From contig NZ_JAPWGM010000003.1 of assembly GCF_027213715.1 (NCBI RefSeq), positions 124,001 to 188,000 on the forward strand: a stretch of DNA of 64,000 nucleotides, written 5' to 3'. Under the pieces are notes generated by a model that was not told the origin of the DNA, did not search any database, and worked only from the letters and a program-made list of their open reading frames with translations. The position numbers and the translations under genes are program-made. Positions 54,956 to 63,890 of the stretch are shown here, in pieces (the first letter of the stretch is position 1; each line of letters starts with the position of its first letter). The DNA comes from Pedobacter punctiformis (lineage in GTDB: Bacteria; Bacteroidota; Bacteroidia; Sphingobacteriales; Sphingobacteriaceae).

Positions 54956-55405
54956 CTTTTGGGAGCTATTGGATAAGGCTTTGTCTATTGAAAATTTGCC
55001 ACTTCCATTTATTAACGTTGCCATAGCCAGGCCAATAACCAATAAATGATATTCATACCCCTCGCCTTTCTGATTGCCAAACCAGTTCATGAAAAATCCA
55101 TGTTGCAGGTGTTCTGTGAAAATGATACCAATAAAGAGTATAATCATTGCTATAGACCAAAGACGTGACGCAAAGCCAATGATAAGTGAAATGGCACCAA
55201 AAAACTCAATGATTATCACCAAAAAAGCAATTAGCCAAGGTAAGTGTAAGGTTTCGGTAAAGAAGCCCATTTCTCTAGAAAATCCTGGACCACCAAACCA
55301 ACCAAGTATCTTTTGTGCCCCATGTGGAAACATTATCAATCCGATTGTCAAACGGGTTATTAAACCTGTCCAATCGTTATCCGTTTTAAAAATCATGTGT
55401 TTCAT
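54953..55405 (-). CDS. DoxX-family membrane protein
   Basis: The 150-residue protein has four membrane helices and the DoxX signature: LITRLTIGLIMFPHGAQKIL, GWFGGPGF, then WLIAFLVIIIEFFGAISLII. It is an inner-membrane protein of uncertain, possibly redox-related, function. It is 66 bp downstream of the Crp-type gene on the same strand. Confidence 0.9.
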   Translation of the reverse strand: MKHMIFKTDNDWTGLITRLTIGLIMFPHGAQKILGWFGGPGFSREMGFFTETLHLPWLIAFLVIIIEFFGAISLIIGFASRLWSIAMIILFIGIIFTEHLQHGFFMNWFGNQKGEGYEYHLLVIGLAMATLINGSGKFSIDKALSNSSQK

Positions 55406-55471
55406 CTTTTGTTATTTTTTTCACAAAAAGACGTAAATACAGGTTTTTAAAAATTAAACTAGTTTAATAAA

Positions 55472-56053
55472 TTATTTTTTGACCAGTTTTCTGCGAAGCA
55501 TGCTAAGAAAAACGGGTGTAATGCCCAAATATGCTGCCACCTGTTTTTGGGAAAGGCGCTGTTCCAATTGGGGGTATTTTTTTATAAAGTCCAGATACCT
55601 TTGTTCGGCAGTACTGGAAAGATTTTGATTGATCCTGTTTTGTTGAGCTATATAGGCATTTTGAAGAATAATCCTGAAAAAGCGTTCAAATTTCGGCACT
55701 TTTTCATACAATCTATCCAAATTTTCTTTTGTGATCTGCAGGATTTCGCTGTCTTCCAAAGCGTCAATTAAATAATCGGCAGGCATTTGTGTCAAAAAAC
55801 TGTACAGATCGCTTACCCACCAATTCTCTATACCGAACATCACGATATGCTCAAATCCATTTTCGTCTATGGTGTAAACACGTAAACAGCCTTTTATAAT
55901 AAAATTTTCGACCTTACAAATATCGCCGTGTCTTAATAAGTATTCCCCTTTTTTTAGTGTTTTTGATCGAAGTAAGGAAATAAAAAAGTCAGTCTCTGTT
56001 TTGTTGAGCTGGATGTACCTGGCAATATTTTGCAGTATTAAATCAAATCCCAT
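55472..56053 (-). CDS. Crp/Fnr-family transcriptional regulator
   Basis: The 193-residue protein has a cyclic-nucleotide-binding-like beta roll (KKGEYLLRHGDICKVENFII) and a C-terminal winged helix (LSQKQVAAYLGITPVFLSML). Residues for cAMP binding are not conserved, as in most Bacteroidota members. Probably a regulator of the DoxX gene next to it. Confidence 0.9.
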   Translation of the reverse strand: MGFDLILQNIARYIQLNKTETDFFISLLRSKTLKKGEYLLRHGDICKVENFIIKGCLRVYTIDENGFEHIVMFGIENWWVSDLYSFLTQMPADYLIDALEDSEILQITKENLDRLYEKVPKFERFFRIILQNAYIAQQNRINQNLSSTAEQRYLDFIKKYPQLEQRLSQKQVAAYLGITPVFLSMLRRKLVKK

Positions 56054-56115
56054 CTTAAAAATTATTGATTACTTCCTTCAAATCGATCATTTCCAGCCGG
56101 AGTTATGTACAGTTT

Positions 56116-56529
56116 TTATTTTAATCTCCGGTTTTTTTCGTCGATTTTCAGGTCATTGATGCTCGCAAAACGTTTTTTCATAAAGCCGTTTTCATCAAAT
56201 TCCCAATTCTCATTACCGTATGAACGATACCATTGTCCGTTGTGACCGTGCCATTCATACTCAAAACGTACGGCGATTTTATTATCGGTAAAAGCCCATA
56301 ATTCTTTTTTGAGTTTGTACTCCAGCTCTTTTTCCCATTTGGCTGTCAAAAAGGATTTTACTTCTTCCCTTCCATTGATAAACAAATCTCTATTTCGCCA
56401 TTCAGTATCAATGGTATAGGCAAGTGATACTTTCTCTGGATCTTTCGTATTCCAGGCATCTTCTGCCATTTGTACTTTTAGAGTCGCTGTCTCAAAGTTA
56501 AATGGAGGGATTGGTAGTTTCTGTTCCAT
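56116..56529 (-). CDS. DUF1348 (NTF2-like) protein
   Basis: The 137-residue protein matches DUF1348: [40 protein letters not shown], then [20 protein letters not shown]. This is an NTF2-type cone fold with a pocket; its ligand is unknown. It lies four bases after the TetR gene stop, so the two are in one operon and the regulator probably controls it. Confidence 0.9.
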   Translation of the reverse strand: MEQKLPIPPFNFETATLKVQMAEDAWNTKDPEKVSLAYTIDTEWRNRDLFINGREEVKSFLTAKWEKELEYKLKKELWAFTDNKIAVRFEYEWHGHNGQWYRSYGNENWEFDENGFMKKRFASINDLKIDEKNRRLK

Positions 56530-56533
56530 TATT

Positions 56534-57058
56534 TCAATTTATTAAAGCGTTGATTATTGTTTTTGACTTTGTTATAGCCCACTGATCTTTGAATAACTGA
56601 CTTTCAATTATAGCGCTCTCAAACAACAAATAAATGTGGTCAGCTAATTGGCTGTCCACCACAAGCGTTTTAAAGTATTGTCGCAGGTCGTTTTTATGAC
56701 TTTGAATTACGTTCAAGATTTTTGTATTGTCGGCTGGTATTTCAGAAAGGATATTAAGGAAACTGCAGCCTCTAAAATTTTCAATTTCGTTCATATAGAT
56801 TAGAAAATCGAAAGATGCAAGAATTTTAGTTTTGCTTGTCCCATCTTTTGAAGTAAATATTTTGAGTTGCTCAAACCAATAGGTATGTCGTTTATTGAGA
56901 AATTCTACACACAAGTCTTCTTTTGATTTAAAATGCTGGTAGAAACTTGCTTTTGCAACATTTGACTCTGCAATAATTTGATTGATACCAGTAGAATTAT
57001 AGCCTTGTTTATGAAAGAGAATGAATGCGCTCTCTAAAATTCTTTGCCTTGGTTGCAT
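56534..57058 (-). CDS. TetR-family transcriptional regulator
   Basis: The 174-residue protein has a TetR helix-turn-helix ([20 protein letters not shown], then [16 protein letters not shown]) and a C-terminal ligand domain ([20 protein letters not shown]) of the NemR-like type. It leads the operon with DUF1348 and is probably autorepressed. Confidence 0.92.
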   Translation of the reverse strand: MQPRQRILESAFILFHKQGYNSTGINQIIAESNVAKASFYQHFKSKEDLCVEFLNKRHTYWFEQLKIFTSKDGTSKTKILASFDFLIYMNEIENFRGCSFLNILSEIPADNTKILNVIQSHKNDLRQYFKTLVVDSQLADHIYLLFESAIIESQLFKDQWAITKSKTIINALIN

Positions 57059-57305
57059 TTGTATAATTGATTACAATGCAAATGTAAGTATTTTTTTTTA
57101 AAAACAGACAAGTCTGTCTATATTGGTTTTATTTTCATATTTGCGCTTAGAAAATCTATTCCTGCTATACGATAAGTCTAACGTCACTCAAAAGCATACT
57201 TTAATTAGGGGTCTGTTCAAAGATAGTCTGCTATGGGGTCAGGGTTCATTTAGAACAAAATATTTGGATAGAACCTTCCATAATAACCTACTGAAAATCA
57301 ATAAG

Positions 57306-57335
57306 AAAGGGCTGCTTTTTAACGAGCAACCCTTT
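57306..57335 (-). terminator. terminator of tRNA-Leu(GAG)
   Basis: AAAGGGCTGCT (57306-57316) and AGCAACCCTTT (57325-57335) pair with one wobble. On the minus strand the hairpin lies 27 bp past the tRNA 3' end and is followed by T-rich sequence. Confidence 0.75.
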
Positions 57336-57361
57336 AAAAAATTAACCATGAATCTGGTTAG

Positions 57362-57445
57362 TACCCAAGAGGAGATTCGAACTCCCACACCCATACAGGC
57401 GCCAGCCCCTCAAGCTGGTGCGTCTACCAATTTCGCCACCTGGGT
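57362..57445 (-). tRNA. tRNA-Leu (anticodon GAG)
   Basis: Class II tRNA of 84 nt on the minus strand: acceptor ACCCAGG (57445-57439) pairs with CTTGGGT (57369-57363, one G-T), discriminator A at 57362. Anticodon stem CCAGC/GCTGG encloses TTGAGGG with GAG. T arm GTTCGAATC. A -7-like TATATTTG lies at 57461-57454; no good TTTG at 19 bp. Confidence 0.95.
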
Positions 57446-57506
57446 AAGTGCTGCAAATATAATTTAATTTTGGATTTGAGGATGATGATTTAAGAAAATC
57501 TGTACC

Positions 57507-58271
57507 TTAACATTCAAATTTTAATCCATCATAAGCCAAACGAATATTGGATGGTAAATCCTTTTCTACTTCATCGTGCAAACCTAAATTATGGCTAATG
57601 TGCGTAAGGTAAGTTGTTTCGGCCCCTATCCTTTCCGCAAAAGCCACTGCTTCGGCCAGGGTGAAGTGGGAAATGTGCTGTTCTTTTTGCAAAGCATTTA
57701 ACACCAAAACCTTTGTTCCTTTAATAGTTTCTATTGAGGTATCAGAAAGTGTTTTGGCATCGGTAATGTAGGTAAAGTCGCCAATTCTATATCCGGTAAT
57801 GGGCAAACGATAATGCATCACTTCAAAAGGAATAATGGTGTGTGTGCCTATTTTAAAATCTTTTCCGTTAACTACTTCGTGTAAATTAATTTGTGGTAAG
57901 CCATGATATTTGGTTTCCGCAAAAATATATTGAAATTCTCTTCTTAAAGCATCCTGAACTCGTTCAGTTGCATAAACATCAATAACCTTATGCAATAAAT
58001 AATTAAAGGGCCTTATATCGTCTAATCCGGCAATATGATCTTTATGTTCGTGGGTAAAGAGAACGGCATCTAAATCCTGTACGTTTTCGCGCAACAGCTG
58101 ATACCGGAAATCGGGGCCACTATCTACCACGATGGTTTTATCTTCCAGTTCGATTAAAACAGAGGTTCTTAAACGGTTATTCCGCTTATCTGTTGATTGA
58201 CAAACCTTGCACTTGCATGTAATAACCGGCACTCCCTGCGAAGTTCCTGTTCCTAAAAAAGTAACTTTCAT
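57507..58271 (-). CDS. MBL-fold metallo-hydrolase (PhnP-like)
   Basis: The 254-residue enzyme has the metallo-beta-lactamase motif LFTHEHKDHIAGLDDI, a further His in ITDAKTLSD...LTHISHNLG, and an N-terminal zinc-finger-like CKCKVCQ typical of the PhnP/YqjP-like group. It probably hydrolyses a phosphodiester. Its ATG overlaps the stop of the 90-residue gene upstream (TAATG). Confidence 0.9.
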   Translation of the reverse strand: MKVTFLGTGTSQGVPVITCKCKVCQSTDKRNNRLRTSVLIELEDKTIVVDSGPDFRYQLLRENVQDLDAVLFTHEHKDHIAGLDDIRPFNYLLHKVIDVYATERVQDALRREFQYIFAETKYHGLPQINLHEVVNGKDFKIGTHTIIPFEVMHYRLPITGYRIGDFTYITDAKTLSDTSIETIKGTKVLVLNALQKEQHISHFTLAEAVAFAERIGAETTYLTHISHNLGLHDEVEKDLPSNIRLAYDGLKFEC

Positions 58272-58543
58272 TAAAATAACTCCATCTGTTGCAGCGATAA
58301 ATAAAATTGCTTTTGCTTTTCATCAAACAGGTTTTCGTCTGCATTGGTTTGCTTAACCAACGCAATTAAAGCGGCAATTTTACCCTCAAGGTTAGAAAAT
58401 TTATTAACTACAATAACCTTATTATGCTCTATTAAACAGGCGCCTGTTTTAAAGTTTCCTTTTTCATACCTCACTTTAAAACCCATAGCCAGCAATAGCT
58501 GTTCGAGCTTTTCTAAGGTATGATTGGTTATTGGCAAAGTCAT
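58271..58543 (-). CDS. conserved small protein, unknown function
   Basis: The 90-residue protein has no signal or membrane segment. A mixed helix/strand pattern (LEQLLLAMGFKVRYEKGNFK, GACLIEHNKVIVVNKFSNLE) suggests a small compact fold. It is translationally coupled to the MBL-fold gene, so it may act with it. No family recognised. Confidence 0.7.
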   Translation of the reverse strand: MTLPITNHTLEKLEQLLLAMGFKVRYEKGNFKTGACLIEHNKVIVVNKFSNLEGKIAALIALVKQTNADENLFDEKQKQFYLSLQQMELF

Positions 58544-58913
58544 TAAACAAACTTAGAGAAATCTGCGCAGCATTCATAAATACAGGAAGAAAAAAATAAG
58601 CTGATGAAATAAACCTGTACCTGCTCACCACCTGATAAACAGAGCGGATTAATATGCTTATCCGGTCATTAGTTTTATTTCCCTTAAGTTGTCTTTCATT
58701 ATAAACCCGACAATAGTGAAAATCCTTTTTGGGCAATACAATTCATATTTTATTCAAACGATCACAAAAAGATTGTAACGCACGGCGGGACTGCTTTAAC
58801 CAAAGAAATGCTGCAAATGATTTCCCTTAAAAAAGTAAACGATTAAATTTTATTATGCGTTTTAAGTGTTTTTATAGTTGAAGTAATTTAGTATGATAAG
58901 CGTGCTAAAACAA
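58544..58913. other. gap upstream of the small gene, with no supported gene
   Basis: A plus-strand frame near 58740-58846 reads FIFYSNDHKKIVTHGGTALT and ends KKVND, which might be a worn toxin or enzyme fragment, but no start or family could be supported. The rest shows no element apart from the terminator at 58914. Confidence 0.3.
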
Positions 58914-58941
58914 AAAAGGCTCGACTAATGCCGAACCTTTT
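58914..58941 (-). terminator. terminator of the lolA-type gene
   Basis: On the minus strand AAAAGGTTCG (58941-58932) pairs with CGAGCCTTTT (58923-58914, one wobble) and a T-run follows, 22 bp past the stop at 58963. Confidence 0.8.
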
Positions 58942-58962
58942 AAATTCTGTTTTCAGAAACTA

Positions 58963-59613
58963 TTATCTTAAATCTACCACTTCAACACCTGGATATTTTT
59001 TAGAGTCGAAAGCAAAAGTAGTTTCAGGAACATTTACGTTTGGTGAAAAAGTTTTCACATTGTACGTGTATTTGTTTCCGTTTTTATCAAATAAAACCAC
59101 ATTAGCAATTTGTTTAGCGGCTTTATCAATGCTTAAACGTACTTTAAAAATTGCTTTTTTAGCATCCAATGGTGCTAAATCAATCATTTGATACGTTTTA
59201 GAACCTGATTTTTGTTCACCGGTGTACAGGTATTTAAAGCCTTTTTCGTAAACGGTAAATATTTTTGCAGGGTTAATGGCATCGCCACTGTTATCTACAT
59301 TACTCACCTGAACTTCTTTATCCTTTTTCAGATAAGTCCACTGGCTTTTACCATCGCTAAATAATTCCTGATTCGTCATGGCTACTTTATACTTATTAGA
59401 ATTGGCTTTAACATATAAAGTACCTTGTTGTGTTTCTTTAACTTTAGCTTTAGGATTATCCAGGGTAAAGGTAAAATCAGTTTTAACAATATTGTACGAT
59501 TTATATTTTTTACTCACTTCTGCTAAAATTGCTTTAGCCTTTGCATCAGTTTGAGCATAAGTTGATGTTGTAAAAGCAACTACAACCATTAATGCTGAAA
59601 TTAATTTCTTCAT
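58963..59613 (-). CDS. lolA: LolA-like outer-membrane lipoprotein carrier
   Basis: The 216-residue periplasmic protein has a signal peptide (LISALMVVVAFTTSTYAQ). The LolA-type half-barrel pattern is KTDFTFTLDNPKAKVKETQQ, GTLYVKANSNKYKVAMTNQE, then FDKNGNKYTYNVKTFSPN. It ferries lipoproteins between membranes. In many Bacteroidota it directly follows ftsK; here the FtsK-gamma fusion gene separates them. Confidence 0.88.
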   Translation of the reverse strand: MKKLISALMVVVAFTTSTYAQTDAKAKAILAEVSKKYKSYNIVKTDFTFTLDNPKAKVKETQQGTLYVKANSNKYKVAMTNQELFSDGKSQWTYLKKDKEVQVSNVDNSGDAINPAKIFTVYEKGFKYLYTGEQKSGSKTYQMIDLAPLDAKKAIFKVRLSIDKAAKQIANVVLFDKNGNKYTYNVKTFSPNVNVPETTFAFDSKKYPGVEVVDLR

Positions 59614-59676
59614 CTTTTCTTTTTTAATTTTCTTTGAAACTTAGAGTAGATTAATACCTGTTAGTTTAATTGGTTG

Positions 59677-61050
59677 TTAATCTTTATCGTTTAATCCATT
59701 CAAGAACTGTTCCAAAGAATATTCATCCGGGTATAAAACCTCACGGGCCTTGCTTCCTTCAAAAGGGCCAACAATTCCTGCGGCTTCCAGTTGATCAATA
59801 ATTCTTCCGGCCCTGTTATAACCCAATTTCATTTTACGCTGAATTAACGAAGTAGAGCCTTGCTGGTGCATAACAATCAGTCTGGCAGCCTCTTCAAACA
59901 ATTTATCACGCTCATCCGGATCAAAATCTCTCTTGCGCTGACCTTCAAAAATTAAAGCTGAAAAATCTGAATTAGATTGAGTAATTTTTCTTTCTAGTTC
60001 ATCAGACGACAATTCAATTAATTTTCGATAATCAGTAGCTAAAGCTCTAAAAGTGTACTGAAAATCATCCATATTATCATAATTACTATGAAAAGGAATA
60101 AATCCTACTATTTCGAGGTTATATTTTTCTACTCTTAATTTCCACGCTTTAAAATAAGAAGTACTAAACAAATATAATTCGTCATCATTTATTTCAATTC
60201 TAATTTCATGTAGACCTTTAATTAATGTATTATTTAAATTCAGTTCTTTTTTATCAATGGGTTTAAATGCTTTTTCCTTTACAATAAAAGTTAATCTTTG
60301 GTCATTCTCAAATAAGAAACTTACTTTATCATTTTCATAAATTTTAAATTGAGCATGTTGACTGGAAATGTTTTCCGTAAAATAATTTAATACAATATAA
60401 TTAATATTGTTTGTCCGGTTAAAGGATATTAATAATTTAAATCCGTTTTCGGAAATAGAGGACACGCCATATCTTGCTAAATCATCAAAACATACCCCTC
60501 CTACAGCCTGCCATTTAATATTATAAACATTTTCAAAAACATCTTTTTCTATTTTTGGAATATTAACAAGTGAATGATGTATTTTTTTATAAGGCAAACC
60601 ATGTTTTCTGTTTAAATTTCTTTGTTCATCGGCAGCCTTTTCTAGTTGAATTAAATATCCAAACAGTTCAGGGCTACCTATATCTGCACTGACCAATATT
60701 TGTTCATTTAATACAGTACCTGAATCAGAAATACTATTAATAATACATTTAGGTAAAACAATATGTTTAATGTATTCTTTATTAGTTAGAATATTTCTAA
60801 AATAAAATTTCAATTCTTTATTTAAAGCAACATCAGGAGTCGATATTACATAATCTTCTCTTTTACAGGGTACAATCCTAGGCTCTACTCTAAGAAGCTC
60901 TATCTCTTCATTTTTATTATGCGATAATGTAATAAGAAGATGTTGCCCTTCTTTTTTAGGAACTAAACTTATAGAAGCATGCGTTTTTAAAGTTTTATTA
61001 GATGCTGTTGTTTCTTTAGATTTTAAAAAAAACTTAAAAAATTTAAGCAT
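59677..61050 (-). CDS. unknown domain fused to an FtsK gamma domain
   Basis: The 457-residue protein starts one base after the ftsK stop (TAAGATG), so it is probably coupled to ftsK translation. Residues 1-374 form a beta-rich soluble domain of no recognised family: no signal peptide, no membrane helix, no nucleotide motif. Residues 375-456 are identical, residue for residue, to the last 82 residues of FtsK, the gamma winged helix that reads KOPS-type DNA and contacts XerD. Sample lines show a lower GC in the unique part (60181-60240: 11 of 60) than in ftsK (61501-61560: 27 of 60), suggesting foreign origin. The gamma tail should bring the unknown domain to chromosome-orienting sequences. Function unknown. 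Confidence 0.8.
   Translation of the reverse strand: MLKFFKFFLKSKETTASNKTLKTHASISLVPKKEGQHLLITLSHNKNEEIELLRVEPRIVPCKREDYVISTPDVALNKELKFYFRNILTNKEYIKHIVLPKCIINSISDSGTVLNEQILVSADIGSPELFGYLIQLEKAADEQRNLNRKHGLPYKKIHHSLVNIPKIEKDVFENVYNIKWQAVGGVCFDDLARYGVSSISENGFKLLISFNRTNNINYIVLNYFTENISSQHAQFKIYENDKVSFLFENDQRLTFIVKEKAFKPIDKKELNLNNTLIKGLHEIRIEINDDELYLFSTSYFKAWKLRVEKYNLEIVGFIPFHSNYDNMDDFQYTFRALATDYRKLIELSSDELERKITQSNSDFSALIFEGQRKRDFDPDERDKLFEEAARLIVMHQQGSTSLIQRKMKLGYNRAGRIIDQLEAAGIVGPFEGSKAREVLYPDEYSLEQFLNGLNDKD
59683..59928 (-). repeat. second copy of the FtsK gamma-domain DNA
   Basis: These 246 bp match 61055-61300 with seven differences. All fall at third codon positions, so the 82-residue products are identical. 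Similarity stops at DFDPD, the first residue of the shared domain. The 246-bp direct repeats flank 1126 bp of unique DNA. Confidence 0.95.
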
Positions 61051-61051
61051 C

Positions 61052-63625
61052 TTATTTATCGTTTAATCCATTCAAGAACTGTTCCAAAGAATATTCATCC
61101 GGATATAAAACCTCACGGGCCTTGCTTCCTTCAAAAGGGCCAACAATTCCTGCTGCTTCCAGTTGATCAATGATTCTTCCAGCCCTGTTATAACCCAATT
61201 TCATTTTACGCTGAATTAACGAAGTAGAGCCTTGCTGGTGCATTACAATCAGCCTGGCAGCCTCTTCAAACAATTTATCACGCTCATCCGGATCAAAGTC
61301 TGCCTTATTTCCTTCGCCGTTTTCATCAATATATTCTGGTAACTGGTAGGCATCAGAATAGCCCCGCTGATTACCAATATATTCAGAAATACGATCCACT
61401 TCGGGTGTATCAACGAAAGCACACTGTAGCCTGATTAAGTCGCTGCCTGTTGATAAAAGCATATCTCCACGGCCAATTAACTGGTCTGCGCCTCCGCTGT
61501 CCAGAATGGTTCGTGAATCGATTTTTGATAAAACCCTGAAGGCTAATCTGGCCGGGAAGTTGGCTTTAATGGTACCGGTAATAATATTTACTGAAGGACG
61601 CTGCGTAGCTAAAACCAGGTGAATACCAATGGCACGGGCCAACTGCGCCAAGCGGGCAATAGGTGCTTCTACCTCTTTTCCGGCTGTCATCATTAAATCG
61701 GCAAACTCATCCACTACTAAAACAATAAATGGTAAAAAGCGGTGTCCGTTGTTTGGATTAAGCTTACGTTTAACAAATTTGTCGTTGTACTCTTTTAAAT
61801 TTCTAACCTGAGCATCTTTTAATAAATCATAACGCTGATCCATTTCGATACATAGTGAATTTAAAGTGTTAACTACTTTTTTAGTATCGGTGATAATGGC
61901 ATCTGCCTCGCCTGGAAGTTTAGCCAGAAAGTGGCGTTCAATTCTGTTAAACAAGGTTAATTCCACCTTTTTAGGGTCGACCAGCACAAATTTTAACTGA
62001 GCAGGGTGTTTTTTAAACAACAGGGATACCAAAATAGCATTAATCCCTACAGATTTACCCTGACCTGTAGCCCCGGCAACCAATAAGTGAGGCATTTTAG
62101 CTAAATCGGCAATAAAAACCTCATTACTAATGGTTTTACCCAATGCAATAGGTAAATCCATTGTGTTTTGCGCCCATTTATCGGTATTTAAAATGCTCCG
62201 CATGGCAACCATTTCCGGGTGCTGGTTTGGTACTTCAATACCAATTGTTCCTTTACCCGGCATTGGGGCAATAATACGAATCCCTAATGCAGCTAACGAA
62301 AGTGCAATATCATCTTCTAGATTTTTAATTTTTGAAATCCTTACGCCTGGTGCCGGGATAATTTCATAAAGTGTTACGGTTGGGCCAATGGTTGCCTTAA
62401 TCTTATCAATTTCAATGTTGTAATGATTTAAGGTTTCTACGATTTTGTTTTTATTGGCTTCCAGCTCTTCCGCATTTACCGATATTTTATTGGTGCCATA
62501 GTTTTCAAGTAAATCTATATGCGGGTATTTATAACCTGATAAATCCAGTTTTTCATCATAATTACCAAACTGTTCAACCAAATCATCAGACTTAATTTCT
62601 TCTTCTGTTTTTTCGATAGTAAATGCCGGCTCGTCTTTTACTTCCTCAATTGGCGTTTCTAAATCTAAAGGCAATGAAGCTGCTGCAGTAGCTACCGGTG
62701 TTACAGGTAAATTGGTAGATAGCGGCGATAATACAACCGGAGGTGCTGTATCTTCTTCCTCTTCCGGCTCTTCGTAACGGTTTGGCCTTAAAACTACATT
62801 TTGAGGTTTTCTTTCGTTATTTAGTGGCGATTTACCAGGAACGTTAAACTCAACTGGTTCCGATGGTCTTTCTCTAACCACTTCAATATTATCTGGCACT
62901 TCAGGTTCTACAAATTCTGCTTTCTTCCTTTCGGGGATTTTAAAATCAATGTTATAGGCGATAATTAAAATCGTTAATCCTGCAAAGGCAATTAAACCTG
63001 CAACACCTGCTGCGCCAATTTGTGCAGCCAATAATTTATTGCTCCAGTAACCAAATTCGCCCTCTAAATAATGTGGAGACTCTGACCAAAAACTATGTGC
63101 AAAGCCTAAGGTTAACGAAAGGAAAAGCAAAAAGAAAAAGCTATATCCTAAAGTTTTAGAGATGGAAAGAATTTTAACTTTAAAAAGTAAACGGTAGCCA
63201 ATGATGAAAAAGGCAAGTACAAATAAAAATGATGCAATGCCAAACCACTCGTATATAAACTGGTGCGAAAGCAATGCACCAAATTTTCCAAGCCAGTTTT
63301 GTACAACCGGGATCGTTACACCTGTATCTTTTAATTCTTCGGCGGTTTTAAATAAATTTTTCCACCCGCCATTTGCATCAATTACGTAACTCTGATCATC
63401 CTGCCAGGTAAATAAGTAAGATGTGAACGCAATTAAAAAGTATAACGAAAGTATAACGAAAAATAATCCTATAATTTTTATTGCACGTCCATCTGCCAGA
63501 TCAAAGTTTGGCAGGTATTCTCTTTTCTCTTTTGGCTGACGACCAGAGGTCGCTCTTCCAGATGCATTTTCAGCATTTTTATCTCTGAATGTGTTGGTTT
63601 TAAACTGGTTACCCCTTAACGACAT
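61052..63625 (-). CDS. ftsK: DNA translocase FtsK/SpoIIIE
   Basis: The 857-residue protein has four N-terminal membrane helices (about residues 50-72, 125-150, 158-180 and 195-225), an acidic/proline linker, and the motor domain with Walker A GATGQGKS (518-525) and Walker B FIVLVVDEFADL. It ends in the gamma domain (776-857). It pumps chromosomal DNA at the septum during division. Its last 246 coding bases are duplicated downstream in the fusion gene. The start is well supported by the N-terminal MSLRGNQF and by the long intergenic region before it. Confidence 0.97.
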   Translation of the reverse strand: MSLRGNQFKTNTFRDKNAENASGRATSGRQPKEKREYLPNFDLADGRAIKIIGLFFVILSLYFLIAFTSYLFTWQDDQSYVIDANGGWKNLFKTAEELKDTGVTIPVVQNWLGKFGALLSHQFIYEWFGIASFLFVLAFFIIGYRLLFKVKILSISKTLGYSFFFLLFLSLTLGFAHSFWSESPHYLEGEFGYWSNKLLAAQIGAAGVAGLIAFAGLTILIIAYNIDFKIPERKKAEFVEPEVPDNIEVVRERPSEPVEFNVPGKSPLNNERKPQNVVLRPNRYEEPEEEEDTAPPVVLSPLSTNLPVTPVATAAASLPLDLETPIEEVKDEPAFTIEKTEEEIKSDDLVEQFGNYDEKLDLSGYKYPHIDLLENYGTNKISVNAEELEANKNKIVETLNHYNIEIDKIKATIGPTVTLYEIIPAPGVRISKIKNLEDDIALSLAALGIRIIAPMPGKGTIGIEVPNQHPEMVAMRSILNTDKWAQNTMDLPIALGKTISNEVFIADLAKMPHLLVAGATGQGKSVGINAILVSLLFKKHPAQLKFVLVDPKKVELTLFNRIERHFLAKLPGEADAIITDTKKVVNTLNSLCIEMDQRYDLLKDAQVRNLKEYNDKFVKRKLNPNNGHRFLPFIVLVVDEFADLMMTAGKEVEAPIARLAQLARAIGIHLVLATQRPSVNIITGTIKANFPARLAFRVLSKIDSRTILDSGGADQLIGRGDMLLSTGSDLIRLQCAFVDTPEVDRISEYIGNQRGYSDAYQLPEYIDENGEGNKADFDPDERDKLFEEAARLIVMHQQGSTSLIQRKMKLGYNRAGRIIDQLEAAGIVGPFEGSKAREVLYPDEYSLEQFLNGLNDK
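61055..61300 (-). repeat. FtsK gamma-domain DNA, copy in ftsK
   Basis: This is the partner of 59683-59928: 239 of 246 positions identical, all seven changes silent. It lies at the very 3' end of ftsK. Confidence 0.95.
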
Positions 63626-63807
63626 TTTCTATCCTCGTGTTTATTAAAAAACAAATATAAAATATATAGTTGTATCTGTTGATGATCTTTTTCTATAAAT
63701 AATTTTAAATCTGTTTTAAACCATTACAGGCAATACATGTCTATTAATTTAAGCAACATGATAGTTGTTACGTTTTATTCAAATGAAACGGATTTTGTTT
63801 TAGGTTT

Positions 63808-63844
63808 ATCCCGTTTGACCTGGAGAGGTGAAACGGGATTTTTA
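63808..63844 (+). terminator. terminator-like hairpin upstream of the ankyrin gene
   Basis: ATCCCGTTT (63808-63816) pairs with AAACGGGAT (63831-63839), followed by TTTTTAT. Since the flanking genes diverge, it cannot simply end either; it may be a leader attenuator or the end of a small RNA that starts after 63626. Nothing else is clear between 63626 and 63890. Confidence 0.5.
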
Positions 63845-63890
63845 TTATCCCTTATTTTTCATTTTATTTGTTTATTAATAAATGTTTAAT

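Noticed and set aside
57123..57467. 114-codon plus-strand frame
   Set aside because: It runs through the tRNA-Leu(GAG) gene antisense and its terminator.
58476..58736. 86-codon minus-strand frame upstream of the 90-residue gene
   Set aside because: It overlaps the real gene in another frame and has no domain or sensible start.
59677..63625. ftsK split by a frameshift into two genes
   Set aside because: ftsK is complete with its own gamma domain, and the second gene has a separate start and unique N-terminal domain.
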